A DNA stretch of 64,000 nt from Synechocystis salina LEGE 00031 (GCF_015207985.1 NZ_JADEVV010000001.1:105550-169549), one strand, 5' to 3'. Positions 47,266 through 56,528 are shown, counted from the stretch's first letter. Translations and numbers: made by a program. Notes: generated by a model not told the origin, from the sequence alone.

Positions 47266-48597
47266 ATGAATGCCTCCACCTCTCCCCGTCGTCCCCATGT
47301 GGTTATTGTCGGGGGCGGCTTTGCCGGTCTTTACACTGCAAAAAATTTACGGCGATCGCCAGTAGATATCACCCTGATTGACAAGCGAAACTTCCATCTT
47401 TTTCAACCCTTGTTGTATCAGGTGGCCACCGGCAGTCTTTCCCCGGCGGACATTGCTTCCCCGTTGCGGGGGGTGCTGAAGGGCCAAAAAAATATTCGTG
47501 TGTTGATGGATAAAGCCATCGACATTGACCCAGATAAACAAAAAGTGGTGCTGAAAGACCATGCCCCCATCCCCTACGACTGGCTGGTGGTGGCCACTGG
47601 GGTAAGTCATCATTACTTTGGCAATGACCATTGGGCTGCCCTGGCACCGGGGTTAAAAACTATTGAAGATGCTTTGACCATGCGCCAACGGATTTTTGCG
47701 GCCTTCGAAGCAGCGGAAAAGGAAAGTAACCCAGAAAAGCAACAGGCTTGGTTAACCTTTGTCATTGTCGGGGCCGGGCCCACCGGGGTGGAATTGGCCG
47801 GGGCGATCGCCGAAATTGCCCACAGTTCCCTCAAAGATAATTTCCATCGCATCGACACCAGGCAGGCCAAAATTTTGCTAATTGAAGGGGTTGATCGGGT
47901 ACTGCCCCCCTACAAGCCCCAACTGTCAGCCCGGGCCCAACGGGATTTGGAAGACTTGGGGGTAACGGTGTTAACCGAAAGAATGGTAACGGACATTAAC
48001 CCGGAGCAGGTGACGGTGCATAACAATGGCCAGAGTGAAACCATTGTGGCAAAAACAGTGCTCTGGGCCGCTGGAGTACGGGCTTCCGGCCTTGGTAAAA
48101 TCATTGGCGATCGCACTGGGGCCGAGTTGGACCGGGCCTGTCGGGTGGTGGTCAACCCTGATTTGAGTGTGGCTAGTTTTGATAATATTTTTGTCCTAGG
48201 AGACTTGGCTAATTATTCCCACCAAGGGGATGGGCCTCTTCCCGGTGTGGCCCCCGTAGCCATGCAGGAAGCGGCCTATCTGGCCAAACTAATTGGCGAT
48301 CGCCTACAGCATCGGGAGACTGCTCCTTTTCGTTACCTGGATTACGGTAGTTTGGCTGTGATTGGTCAAAATAAAGCGGTGGTTGACCTTGGTTTTGCCC
48401 AATTTACTGGCTTGGTAGCTTGGATGATCTGGGTTTGGGCCCACGTTTACTACCTGATTGAATTCGACAACAAGCTAATTGTCATGTTGCAGTGGGGCTG
48501 GAATTATTTCACCAGAGGCCGGGGAGCCCGCCTCATCACTGATACCCCCAATCCCCAGAACACCTCCACTGTGCCAAAGGAATTAGTCCGCCCCTAG
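47266..48597 (+). CDS. ndbA: Type II NADH dehydrogenase
   Basis: A 443-aa Ndh-2 enzyme. The FAD motif VGGGFAGLYTAK is at residue 15, NAD motif VGAGPTGVELAG near 167, and VLGDLANY near 310. The C-terminal membrane-binding region holds WMIWVWAHVYYLIEF. It oxidises NADH and reduces plastoquinone without pumping protons, with a possible redox-sensing role. The gene is monocistronic by spacing (90 nt to the next start). Confidence 0.92.
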   Translation: MNASTSPRRPHVVIVGGGFAGLYTAKNLRRSPVDITLIDKRNFHLFQPLLYQVATGSLSPADIASPLRGVLKGQKNIRVLMDKAIDIDPDKQKVVLKDHAPIPYDWLVVATGVSHHYFGNDHWAALAPGLKTIEDALTMRQRIFAAFEAAEKESNPEKQQAWLTFVIVGAGPTGVELAGAIAEIAHSSLKDNFHRIDTRQAKILLIEGVDRVLPPYKPQLSARAQRDLEDLGVTVLTERMVTDINPEQVTVHNNGQSETIVAKTVLWAAGVRASGLGKIIGDRTGAELDRACRVVVNPDLSVASFDNIFVLGDLANYSHQGDGPLPGVAPVAMQEAAYLAKLIGDRLQHRETAPFRYLDYGSLAVIGQNKAVVDLGFAQFTGLVAWMIWVWAHVYYLIEFDNKLIVMLQWGWNYFTRGRGARLITDTPNPQNTSTVPKELVRP

Positions 48598-48686
48598 GAG
48601 CCAATTCGGTAAACCCCACCATAGCTTGATCAGACAATGCCTTAAACTGTGGAGAATAAGGCTATGGGCCCGAGCCTGGGAAAATA

Positions 48687-49115
48687 ATGTTACACCTCGC
48701 CCAAATTACCATTGACCAGCAGGAAAATTGCCATCAACTAATGGTTTTGGCCAGTTGCCAGAATCACCAGTGTTGGCAAAGGAGCAACTTTACCCTGCCC
48801 CTGGGCAACCCAGTCCATTGGACTGAAGGGTCTTTAGTGTTGGTTCAAACCGATGCCGACCAGCAGGTAGAACAAATTCGGGATGGGCTGGACTGGCTAC
48901 TGGAAATTTTGGAAATTGTCCCCACCGCCAATGGTTTTACCCCGGATCAAGCCCTTTCTTCTTTGGTAAAACAGGAAAAGAGGAGGGTAGAGGCCTGGCG
49001 TCAGGAAATGGCCGCCAAAAATTTAGATTTGACCAAGCGGCAAATTGAACTAGAAACCCAACGGCAACAATTAAAAGAGTTGGAATTAAAACTGCAAGAG
49101 CAGGTGGCGACCTAA
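48687..49115 (+). CDS. Hypothetical protein with C-terminal coiled coil
   Basis: A 142-aa protein. The N-terminal 85 residues form a mixed domain with several Cys and Trp (CQNHQCWQRS). The C-terminal 50 residues are a charged heptad-like helix (QLKELELKLQEQ). No signal peptide. Its stop overlaps the next gene's ATG by one base, so it is translationally coupled to the GNAT acetyltransferase. Function unknown; the pairing suggests a shared operon. Confidence 0.75.
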   Translation: MLHLAQITIDQQENCHQLMVLASCQNHQCWQRSNFTLPLGNPVHWTEGSLVLVQTDADQQVEQIRDGLDWLLEILEIVPTANGFTPDQALSSLVKQEKRRVEAWRQEMAAKNLDLTKRQIELETQRQQLKELELKLQEQVAT

Positions 49116-49591
49116 TGGTTCCGCTTCTCTGCCCCCAATACAACCTTTTTTCGCCTCATCGGGAAGACCTGCCCCAGTTTGCCCAATTAGACCAGCAGTG
49201 TTTGGGGGGAATGTGGACGCTAGGGGGTTATGAGCGGGAATGGGATAGCGATAACAGTGTTCTGCGGGGAATTCGTTTAACAACTGGGGGAGACTTGGTG
49301 GCCATGGGGGCCTTTTGGCAAATTTTAGAGGAAGCCCACATTACCTTGTTGGCCGTGGCCCAGGCCCATCGGCGGCAGGGATTGGGAAAAATCCTGCTCC
49401 AGTCCCTTTTGGCCACAGCGGCGCACCGACAATTGGAACGGGCTACTTTGGAAGTGAGGGCATCCAATCAGGTTGCCATGGACCTCTACCATCAATTTGG
49501 CTTTCAGTTGGCGGGACGTCGCAAGAGTTACTATCCCGATGGAGAAGATGCTCTAATTCTCTGGAAAAACCATTTGAGCCCCCCTGCCTAG
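49115..49591 (+). CDS. rimI: Ribosomal-protein S18 alanine N-acetyltransferase-like (GNAT)
   Basis: A 158-aa GNAT fold protein. The acetyl-CoA pyrophosphate loop is RRQGLGKILL (near residue 87-96), preceded by ITLLAVAQAH and followed by LEVRASNQVAMDLYHQFGF, the pattern of RimI. It acetylates N-termini, typically of S18. The start codon overlaps the previous stop (TAATG). The photolyase gene follows 24 nt later, so this may be a three-gene operon. Confidence 0.87.
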   Translation: MVPLLCPQYNLFSPHREDLPQFAQLDQQCLGGMWTLGGYEREWDSDNSVLRGIRLTTGGDLVAMGAFWQILEEAHITLLAVAQAHRRQGLGKILLQSLLATAAHRQLERATLEVRASNQVAMDLYHQFGFQLAGRRKSYYPDGEDALILWKNHLSPPA

Positions 49592-49615
49592 TAACAAACC
49601 AGGGAAAACGGCACA

Positions 49616-51082
49616 ATGGGGGAGCAGTTGATTTTGTTGCCCATGTCTGACCAGTCTGACCATCCCCTAATTTTGCTGTGGCACCGTCGGGATTTACGTC
49701 TCCATGACCATTTGGCTTTGGCCAAGGCCCGGCAAAAAACAGCCAGAATTGTCGGTGTCTTTTGTCTGGATAACAAAATTCTGCAAGCTAAAGCCATGGC
49801 TCCGGCCCGGGTGGCTTACCTGCTCGGTTGCCTACAGTCTTTACAGGACCATTACCAACGTCTCGGTAGTCAACTGCTGATTTTTCACGCAGACCCGGTG
49901 CAGTTGTTGCCCAAATTGGCCAATACCTTGGGCGCCCAAAGGGTTGTCTGGACTTTGGATACGGAACCCTACGCCCAACAGCGGGATTTAGCAGTGGCCC
50001 AAGCCCTAAGGGAACAGGGTTTGGCGATCGCCACGGAATGGGATCAACTCATGCATCATCCGGGGGAAGTGCTCACCCAAGCAGGTAACCCCTACACGGT
50101 TTACACTCCCTTTTGGAAAAATTGGCGTCAGTTACCCAAAGCAAGTCCGGTGTCCACGCCCAAGGATCTACAGGGTTTAAGTGCGGCAGAACAGGAAAAA
50201 CTAGACCCCCTGGGGCTCCAGGCCATACCCCAGTTAACGGATTTGGGTTTTAGCTGGGACCAACCCCTCCCATTAGCGCCGGGGGAAGAGGCGGCCGAGG
50301 AAAGATTGGCTTGGTTTGTGGCCAATGTCCTAGAGGAATATCAACAAACCCGCAACTTCCCTGCCCTCGATGGCACTTCCCAACTGAGCGCCGCCCTCAA
50401 ATTTGGTGTTATTTCCCCCAGAACCCTCTGGCAAGCCACTGTGGCAGCTTGGGACCAAAGTCGCAGTGAGGAAGCCCGGGCCAGCATTGAAACTTGGCAA
50501 CAGGAACTAGCTTGGAGGGAATTTTATCAACATTGCCTTTACAGCTTTCCCGCCTTAGCCCAGGGGCCCTATCGATCGCCGTTTCAGGAATTTCCCTGGG
50601 AGGAAAACCAAGACCATTTCCAAGCTTGGTGCGCCGGGGAGACAGGCTACCCCATCATCGATGCGGCCATGGCCCAGTTGAACCAAACAGGCTGGATGCA
50701 TAACCGCTGTCGGATGATTGTGGCCAGTTTTTTAACCAAGGATTTGATCCTCAATTGGCAATGGGGGGAATTGTATTTTATGCAGACCCTCTATGACGGT
50801 GACCTAGCGGCCAACAATGGGGGCTGGCAATGGAGTGCTTCTAGTGGCATGGACCCCAAACCCCTGCGAATTTTTAACCCCTATACCCAAGCCCAAAAAT
50901 TTGACCCGGAGGGGGAATATATCCGCACTTGGTTACCCCAGTTAGCCCCCTTCGACACAGGGGATCTGTTAACCGGTAAGCTTAGCCCCATTGAAAGGCG
51001 AGCTGTTAACTATCCCGACCCGGTGGTAGACCACAATCAGCAACAACGGGAATTTAAACGGCGTTATCAGTTGGTCAAATAG
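49616..51082 (+). CDS. phrA: Deoxyribodipyrimidine photolyase
   Basis: A 488-aa class I CPD photolyase that repairs UV-induced pyrimidine dimers using light, FAD and an antenna (8-HDF type in this group). The N-terminal [12 protein letters not shown] begins the antenna domain. The FAD domain contains [22 protein letters not shown] and GCRM-like [16 protein letters not shown] second ATG at 49643 (closer to the domain start) is possible. It is convergent with the Spy-like gene, 14 nt apart. Confidence 0.94.
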   Translation: MGEQLILLPMSDQSDHPLILLWHRRDLRLHDHLALAKARQKTARIVGVFCLDNKILQAKAMAPARVAYLLGCLQSLQDHYQRLGSQLLIFHADPVQLLPKLANTLGAQRVVWTLDTEPYAQQRDLAVAQALREQGLAIATEWDQLMHHPGEVLTQAGNPYTVYTPFWKNWRQLPKASPVSTPKDLQGLSAAEQEKLDPLGLQAIPQLTDLGFSWDQPLPLAPGEEAAEERLAWFVANVLEEYQQTRNFPALDGTSQLSAALKFGVISPRTLWQATVAAWDQSRSEEARASIETWQQELAWREFYQHCLYSFPALAQGPYRSPFQEFPWEENQDHFQAWCAGETGYPIIDAAMAQLNQTGWMHNRCRMIVASFLTKDLILNWQWGELYFMQTLYDGDLAANNGGWQWSASSGMDPKPLRIFNPYTQAQKFDPEGEYIRTWLPQLAPFDTGDLLTGKLSPIERRAVNYPDPVVDHNQQQREFKRRYQLVK

Positions 51083-51096
51083 CCCCTAGCCACCCG

Positions 51097-51603
51097 TTAT
51101 TGTTGACTGCCCATGCCCCGGCGACCCTGGCGACTATTGCGACGTTCCTGCATTAATTCGGAGAACTTTTGCCGTTGTTCCGGGGTTAACACCTGACGAC
51201 TTTCTAGCATGCTGTTGAAGCGCAGTTCTCCCAGTTGTTGACGCAAATTGGCTACTTGACTATGTTTGGCCCGAATTTGACTGTCACTGCCATTACCGGC
51301 CATCAGGGTGCGCAGCTCATTTTGGCTAGTGCGTAATTGTTCAGATAGGGATTGCATTTGCCCCTGGTATTTTTGACGAATAGCTTCCAGTTGCTGTTTT
51401 TGGTTATCGGTCAAATTTAGGGATTGCATCCATTGGCCTTGGCCTCCCTTTTTGTTGCCCCAGCCCCATTGGCTGATCGATTGCTCGGTTTCGTCGCCAC
51501 TTTGCCAATGTAAATCTAAATTTTGGTTTTGGGCCATGGCGGGGACAGCGGTCATAGTACAGGCTAAGCCGGTTAACAGACTAGCAATAATAATCTTTTT
51601 CAT
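51097..51603 (-). CDS. Spy/CpxP-like periplasmic protein
   Basis: A 168-aa exported protein. The signal peptide ends at PAMAQ (about residue 25). The mature part has two LTxxQ motifs (LTDNQ, LTPEQ) characteristic of Spy/CpxP proteins, which bind unfolded proteins or act as envelope stress sensors. The C-terminus is rich in Arg and Gln. The ATG at 51603 is clear. A longer frame to 51693 would bury the signal. It is third in the sigH cassette (sigma factor, membrane protein, this). Confidence 0.85.
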   Translation of the reverse strand: MKKIIIASLLTGLACTMTAVPAMAQNQNLDLHWQSGDETEQSISQWGWGNKKGGQGQWMQSLNLTDNQKQQLEAIRQKYQGQMQSLSEQLRTSQNELRTLMAGNGSDSQIRAKHSQVANLRQQLGELRFNSMLESRQVLTPEQRQKFSELMQERRNSRQGRRGMGSQQ

Positions 51604-51659
51604 GGTGATCAAGTTCTTTGAAAAATTGAGTGAAGAGGTAAAAATGGCAAAAAATAGTC

Positions 51660-52046
51660 CTACTCCCCTGGGGAATCGGTCAGTAACCACCATTCCTGGT
51701 TAGGGTTATCCATGGCTCCTAAGCCGTTAACGCTGTCGGGATAGATGGCCCCAGACCAACTTTCCTGGAGAAAAGCTTCTAGTTCGGCCATGTCCGGTTC
51801 CCGGGCCGTTTGCATCGGCGATCGCCAACCGAAAAGTCCTGCCCCCACTAGGCCGACGAGTAGAACTCCTCCCCCCAGCCATTGCCAAGAAAAACCAGGA
51901 ACGAAGGAACGACGGGGACATTGCTTAATCCGTTGCAAAATTTGGTTTTCCAATTCCGGTGATGGGGCGGGAATCCCAGGGCGATGGGCCTGCAAAAAAT
52001 GCTTTAGTTTACCCTCCTGGTCGGCGTTAAAAGAATTAAAAGACAT
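51660..52046 (-). CDS. Putative anti-sigma factor-like membrane protein
   Basis: A 128-aa protein with a short cytoplasmic N-terminal part, one transmembrane helix (about 53-72, LLVGLVGAGLFGW) and an acidic outer domain. GGGAG lies before the ATG at 52046. The start overlaps the sigH stop by 11 nt, the arrangement common for ECF sigma/anti-sigma pairs. It lacks the HxxxCxxC zinc motif of ZAS anti-sigmas. The role is inferred from topology and position only. Confidence 0.65.
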   Translation of the reverse strand: MSFNSFNADQEGKLKHFLQAHRPGIPAPSPELENQILQRIKQCPRRSFVPGFSWQWLGGGVLLVGLVGAGLFGWRSPMQTAREPDMAELEAFLQESWSGAIYPDSVNGLGAMDNPNQEWWLLTDSPGE

Positions 52047-52647
52047 CTTGAACTCCCTGTTGTTGCAAGAATTCCCGCATGGCTCGCCGGGCATAGAATA
52101 AACGGGATTTGATGGTGCCCCCAGGCAAATTGAGTACCTCCGCAATGGTCTTTTGAGGCAAGTCCTCCAGATCGTGGAGCACCAACACAGTGCGATGCTC
52201 AAAACTGAGGGTAGCCAAGCCCTGTTGCACTAAATCCTGGTAGTGGAGTTGCAACAGATCGGGGCTGTCCTCTGGCCGAGACAATTGCAGGGAGATTTCC
52301 CCTTCATTGTCAGCTAAGGCAGAACTTGGTTGATGAATCCGTTGGCGCGATCGCCCTAATTGTTTGCGGGCATCCTGGGCCACGTTCCAGGTGATGCGAT
52401 AAAGCCAGGTGGCAAAAAAATTGTGATTGCGGAGTTTGGGCAATCCTTTCCACACCTTGAAAAATACCTCCTGAACTAGGTCATCGAGTTGATGCTGTCC
52501 ACAAAGTTGATAAAGGGTGGAACGGACTTTAGCTTGGTACCGACGATAAAGTTGACGAAAGGCCTCGGCATCACCCTGCTGACTTTGCTGGATAATGCTA
52601 GCTTCGTTTTCCCCCACCGCTGGATTGACTAAGGGCTTAACCAACAA
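52036..52647 (-). CDS. sigH: ECF-type RNA polymerase sigma factor
   Basis: A 203-aa group 4 sigma factor. Region 2 (about 30-95) contains LVQEVFFKVWKG, and region 4 (about 145-195) has VLHDLEDLPQKTIAEVLNLPGGTIKSRL, the -35-binding HTH. The start is TTG at 52647, well placed after AAAGAGGT. It is known as SigH in PCC 6803, linked to heat and other stress. A candidate own promoter lies just upstream. A membrane protein is translationally coupled downstream. Confidence 0.9.
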   Translation of the reverse strand: MLVKPLVNPAVGENEASIIQQSQQGDAEAFRQLYRRYQAKVRSTLYQLCGQHQLDDLVQEVFFKVWKGLPKLRNHNFFATWLYRITWNVAQDARKQLGRSRQRIHQPSSALADNEGEISLQLSRPEDSPDLLQLHYQDLVQQGLATLSFEHRTVLVLHDLEDLPQKTIAEVLNLPGGTIKSRLFYARRAMREFLQQQGVQDVF

Positions 52648-52674
52648 AACCTACCTCTTTGGCGGTTACGGGGG

Positions 52675-52703
52675 TTTAGACCGAAGGGGTTAGCCCAAGG
52701 TTC
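52675..52703 (-). promoter_or_regulatory. Candidate ECF-type promoter of sigH
   Basis: On the minus strand GAACCTT (52703-52697) and GTCTAAA (52681-52675) are 15 nt apart. They resemble the -35 (GGAACTT) and -10 of ECF sigma promoters, not the usual housekeeping boxes. The sigH start lies 28 nt further on, leaving room for the ribosome-binding site. It suggests autoregulation. The match is by eye. Confidence 0.4.
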
Positions 52704-52831
52704 AAAGGGAAGGCTAAATTTTCTTGCGGCTGTTATTGGCAGGGGCTCCATTCGAACCCGGGGAATTTAGATAGAGAACCAATAAAGAGCTTGTGAAGGA
52801 TGGGGTTTTAAATCCATTTTTCTGGTCAATC

Positions 52832-54187
52832 TTACCCATGTTTCTGTTTGGCTAAAGTTCTCTCTAGCAACACTGCATAAATAGGCTTCCCCCCCAATCC
52901 TTCCGCCACCACACTAGCCACTAGGCAGGTGACCAACAGAGGCAAAATCACAAAATAGTTATCAGTCATTTCAATGGTGAGCAAAATGGCTGTCAATGGA
53001 GCCCGCACCGTTGCGGCAACTAAAGCCCCCATACCGGCGATCGCCATCACGGCGGGTTCGGGAATTTGAGCCGGAAATAGTAAATGAAAATGCCTAGCTA
53101 TGACAACGCTAGCAATGGAAGCAATACCCAACATAGGAGCAAAAATACCACCGATCGCCCCGGAGCCATAGCAAATCAGAGTTAACAGGAACCGGCCACA
53201 AAATACCAGTATTAATGTGGAGGAATGGGACTGGCTGTTAAAAGCCCAGAGCACCGCATTGTCCCCGCCATTGGTGAGGGGTATGGGCAATAGAGACAAA
53301 ATCCCGATCACTGAACCGAGGATAAAACCTTTCCATCGCACCGCCAGGGGAGGGAGCCGGTCAAACCAGTCCAATAGTTTGAATAGACCCTGGTTGAAAG
53401 CGTAGCCCATGACCCCAAACAAAATGCCCAAAATGATGAACATCCAGAGGGAATCCAGGGGAACCCGTTTAAATTGGGTCAAACTGATAATGGCGGATTG
53501 TCCCCGAATCACCCGCAGCACAATGGTGGCCATCACACAGCCAAACAGTAGTCCGTGGTAGGCCAGAGTTTGACTGCGAAAACGGGGCCGCATTTCTTCC
53601 CCAATCAGCGCCACACCCGCTAAAGGGGCGTTAAAGGCGGTGGCTAGACCGGCCCCGGCCCCCACCGCAATTAAAATTCGTTGATGTTCCTGGCTAGATT
53701 TCAACCAGCCTCCTATCATTTGCCCAATGCTTCCCCCCATTTGAATGGTCGGCCCTTCAAAACCCGCCAACATACCGGCCCCCAGGGACAAAAAGCCCCC
53801 CACCAGTTTGATGGGCAATACCCTCTGCCAGATCAGGGGCAATTTCCCGTCCAAATGCCCTTCAATTTGAGGAATACCACTGCCACTGGTATCCGGGGCA
53901 AAGCGCTTCATCAACCAAAAGCTGAGGGCCACCATGCCCCCACTCACCAAAGCGGTCATCAACCAAGCCAAAGGAGGAATGGGGGATAAAAGGCTGGCCA
54001 ATTGCGATCGCCATTGGAGCACATTATTAACAGCAGACTTAAAACCGGCTCCCACTGCTCCGGTAATCAGCCCCACCACAATGGCCGCCAAAAGGGTGCG
54101 GGGATGGAGGGAACGGGCACTGTCGGTTAAATTTCTGGGCAGTCTATCTAACCAGCGTCGATTTGACCTTTCAAAGTAGGAAGCCAT
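52832..54187 (-). CDS. CLC-family chloride channel/exchanger
   Basis: A 451-aa membrane protein with the CLC motifs GSGIPQ, GFEGP (equivalent of GREGP, with the gating glutamate kept) and the inner proton-glutamate segment GEEMRPRF. The chloride-coordinating Tyr region is IYAVLLE near the C-terminus. Both glutamates being present suggests a Cl-/H+ exchanger rather than a channel. There are about ten or more helices and no CBS domain. It is upstream of sigH on the same strand, 184 nt away. Confidence 0.92.
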   Translation of the reverse strand: MASYFERSNRRWLDRLPRNLTDSARSLHPRTLLAAIVVGLITGAVGAGFKSAVNNVLQWRSQLASLLSPIPPLAWLMTALVSGGMVALSFWLMKRFAPDTSGSGIPQIEGHLDGKLPLIWQRVLPIKLVGGFLSLGAGMLAGFEGPTIQMGGSIGQMIGGWLKSSQEHQRILIAVGAGAGLATAFNAPLAGVALIGEEMRPRFRSQTLAYHGLLFGCVMATIVLRVIRGQSAIISLTQFKRVPLDSLWMFIILGILFGVMGYAFNQGLFKLLDWFDRLPPLAVRWKGFILGSVIGILSLLPIPLTNGGDNAVLWAFNSQSHSSTLILVFCGRFLLTLICYGSGAIGGIFAPMLGIASIASVVIARHFHLLFPAQIPEPAVMAIAGMGALVAATVRAPLTAILLTIEMTDNYFVILPLLVTCLVASVVAEGLGGKPIYAVLLERTLAKQKHG

Positions 54188-54196
54188 AGGTCTGGT

Positions 54197-55123
54197 TTAG
54201 TAAGCATTGGCGAAGGCTTGGGAAATAAACGGTAATAAATGACGATCTCCGGCGAGGGCAGAATTTTCAGTAAACACCACCAAAAGATAGGGACTCTGGT
54301 GGGGAATTTCAATGTAGGCACAATCATGGCGCACCTGGCTGGTCCAACCGGCCTTGGACCAAATTTGGGCATCTTTGGGTAATGCTTCACCGAGAAAACC
54401 GGTAATTTGGTTATCCTCTCCCGGGGGGGGCGGAGCCACGTTCAAATCCCGCTTGAGCAATTGCATCATCTGTTGGGAACGGGTTGAGGACACCGCCACA
54501 CCGCCAATGATACTGTGCAGCAACCGGGCCACAGCGTTGGTGGTTAACATATTACGCTGTTCGTACAGTTCCCCCACAAAGGCCCTTTCCCGGCCATAGT
54601 AACCATCGCCCCAGGTTTTTTGGTTGACATTAATATTCTGCAACTCCTCCCAGCCCAAGGATTGAAAATAACGGTTCACAATATTGCGCTGTTGCTGCCA
54701 GGTTTCAAAAGGCCCCGGCGGTAACATGGGCCCACTGCTGGTGCCGGTGAGTGTATCCACCACTAAACTGGTGGCATCGTTGCTGGAGTCCACGATCATA
54801 TCCCGCACCGCCCGCTCCAACTCCGGGGAATCCTTCACCATGCCCCCTTCCAACCATTCCGCCATAGCCACCAGGTAAAACAATTTCACCACGCTAGCGG
54901 GATAAATGCGTTCAATGCCCCGGTAACTAAAGCCCCGCACGGGGTACTGCCAAAATTCATTAGCGGCGATCGCCCCTCCGGTATTAACCATCACCGGCGC
55001 GTCATAAACTAACCAGGTCAGGGCAATTTGGTCCCGCTGCAAAGTAGGAAAGGTCTGCCAGGTGCTTTCAAGGATGGCCTGGGCCATATCCTCCAGGGCC
55101 GGATCTTGCTGAAAAAATGCCAT
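54197..55123 (-). CDS. Serine hydrolase of the class A beta-lactamase fold
   Basis: A 308-aa protein with the active-site serine in PASVVK (SxxK), SSN (SDN loop equivalent) and KAG (KTG equivalent). These replacements and the lack of a signal peptide at the chosen ATG 55123 make it an unlikely resistance enzyme. A peptidoglycan peptidase-like or esterase role is possible. It lies 9 nt upstream of the CLC gene on the same strand. Confidence 0.82.
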   Translation of the reverse strand: MAFFQQDPALEDMAQAILESTWQTFPTLQRDQIALTWLVYDAPVMVNTGGAIAANEFWQYPVRGFSYRGIERIYPASVVKLFYLVAMAEWLEGGMVKDSPELERAVRDMIVDSSNDATSLVVDTLTGTSSGPMLPPGPFETWQQQRNIVNRYFQSLGWEELQNINVNQKTWGDGYYGRERAFVGELYEQRNMLTTNAVARLLHSIIGGVAVSSTRSQQMMQLLKRDLNVAPPPPGEDNQITGFLGEALPKDAQIWSKAGWTSQVRHDCAYIEIPHQSPYLLVVFTENSALAGDRHLLPFISQAFANAY

Positions 55124-55168
55124 GGAAAAACGGGTAAAGGAAAAATTTCTGGCCAAGGTTAGCCATTG

Positions 55169-55705
55169 CTAATTGTTCTGAGCCGCCGGAGGTAAACGCC
55201 GGATATCGGAATAGAAGGCACTATGACTATAACCTCCCCTCCTTTGGATCAGGCTGGTGCGGAGTCGTAGGTTAGGGCTAGCATACCAATGCCTTTCCGT
55301 CAGGCGAGTTTCTCCGTCCTGTAAATTTAAGGTCAAACACTCGTCTGACCCCAGGTGATAATCCCCGCGCAGGAACACTTTGCTCCTATCCCCACTGCCC
55401 CGCCAAAGCCGACCCTGTTCCGGGCGATCGCCATCGGGCAAAAAACCGTAGTAAATGGAGCCGATATTTTTGGGCTTACCCCAGTCCACGGAAGTGTCCC
55501 AACTTAATTGCAACATAATTAATCCTTCACCATGGTCTAAACCGGCCAAGGCCTGGAGCGATTGCCCTAGCTCAGTTTGACTATCCCACCGTTGCACTGT
55601 CACATCGGATTTGTCATTGCCCGCTTCATTTTGCTCAAAACTATAACTAGTACGTTGGGAAAGCCATTTTCCTTCCCAGGCAGTGATAAATTCCAAAAAA
55701 TCCAT
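55169..55705 (-). CDS. cpcU: Phycobilin chromophore lyase, CpcS/U type
   Basis: A 178-aa lipocalin-like lyase that attaches phycocyanobilin to cysteine of phycobiliproteins (Cys-84-type site, together with CpcS). Recognised by the N-terminal MDFLEFITAWEGKW, SQRTSY and the C-terminal FYSDIRRLP. By gene position it is CpcU of PCC 6803. The ATG at 55705 matches family starts. An ATG 33 nt earlier adds unrelated residues. The next gene on this strand starts 45 nt downstream. Confidence 0.88.
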   Translation of the reverse strand: MDFLEFITAWEGKWLSQRTSYSFEQNEAGNDKSDVTVQRWDSQTELGQSLQALAGLDHGEGLIMLQLSWDTSVDWGKPKNIGSIYYGFLPDGDRPEQGRLWRGSGDRSKVFLRGDYHLGSDECLTLNLQDGETRLTERHWYASPNLRLRTSLIQRRGGYSHSAFYSDIRRLPPAAQNN

Positions 55706-55835
55706 AGCGAAAAAGCTTCTTGGGGCAACAGGCTTCATTTTAGGCTATTGGGGGTGAATCGATGGCAGGGGATCTGCAGAAATTGGCGTTAACAACCCAG
55801 TAGTTAGTCTAAATAAACTACCTGATTGCACTCGC

Positions 55836-56084
55836 CTAGAGACCAGTGCCATTCAGCATTCGCATTACCACGTCAATAAATTTTTCACCCCAAACAATTG
55901 ACAGTAAGCCACATAATGTAACTAGCAATAATGCAACACCTACTTGAACAAGTCCAAAATTGTCAAATGTCGAATATGTCACAGGAATTAGCAGTACAAG
56001 GGCGCCAACTGTAGCCCCTCCCAAAAAACGATAGATAACTTTTAAAGATGAATGTTGTTTGGGATCGGTGTTGTCAGAGGTCAT
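55836..56084 (-). CDS. Hypothetical small protein with two membrane helices
   Basis: An 82-aa protein. The N-terminal part is polar (SDNTDPKQHSS) and is followed by two hydrophobic helices (about 20-40 and 48-68) with a small loop. The ATG at 56084 follows GGAA. No family recognised. Its base composition is a little more AT-rich than its neighbours. It lies just downstream of the group II intron remnant on the same strand. Confidence 0.65.
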   Translation of the reverse strand: MTSDNTDPKQHSSLKVIYRFLGGATVGALVLLIPVTYSTFDNFGLVQVGVALLLVTLCGLLSIVWGEKFIDVVMRMLNGTGL

Positions 56085-56139
56085 TAGAAATTCCTTCAAT
56101 ACTTTAAAACAATGGGTAACGCTGCTACGCTTTTGCTAC

Positions 56140-56450
56140 CTAAACAGAGTATCTAACGATCGGGTAAAGGAGCAAGTTTTAGTTATATTCCGATCCCTAT
56201 CCTCAGAACCGTACATACAACCTTCACTGTATACGGCTCAAGCAGCGTCTTGAAATATGGATTCCGGTTAACTTTCGGTCGGTAGTATTCGCTTATTGAG
56301 ACATCGTGTTTTCGCTAAAGGGGTCGGCATTGGTTACCCTCCCATTAGTGTTTGAACATTCCAAAGGGGCCATCCCCATCCAGTTAAACACCAGCGGGGA
56401 AAGGTTTTTGGAAGCCTTTCCAACTCCCCTGAACAACTTTCGAGTCGCGC
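56140..56450 (-). mobile_element. Truncated group II intron remnant
   Basis: On the minus strand, a 5' end GCGCGACTCG (consensus GUGCG) at 56450 is followed by about 210 nt of non-coding RNA-like sequence, the line ending GACGCTGCTT, then an intact-looking domain V (56206-56239) and a stem that may be domain VI (GATCGG/CCGATC). Most of domains I-IV and all of the reverse transcriptase ORF are missing, so about 310 nt remain. It lies between psbC and a small ORF. Exact ends are uncertain. Confidence 0.75.
56206..56239 (-). ncRNA. Group II intron domain V
   Basis: Exactly 34 nt, starting GAGCCGTAT and ending ACGGTTC. It folds as a lower helix of ten base pairs, a two-base bulge (AU), a short upper helix and a GAAG tetraloop (GNRA expected). 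The catalytic triad AGC is at positions 2-4. Sequence and bulge position match bacterial domain V closely; the loop base is a small deviation. Confidence 0.85.
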
Positions 56451-56494
56451 GTTTAATAGGTAACTAGCCTCACTCCAAAAAATAGGATTATCTT

Positions 56495-56528
56495 AAAAAT
56501 AATAATCCCCCACCAAATGGGCAGGGGA
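56495..56528 (-). terminator. Possible terminator of psbD-psbC
   Basis: On the minus strand TCCCC pairs with GGGGA around a loop of 13 nt, followed by TTATTATTTTTA, about 60 nt after the psbC stop. The stem is short, so the call is tentative. Confidence 0.45.

Noticed and set aside
52738..52762. tRNA T-loop-like text GGTTCGAATGGAG on the minus strand
   Set aside because: No cloverleaf can be built around it and the stem does not pair. Probably chance.
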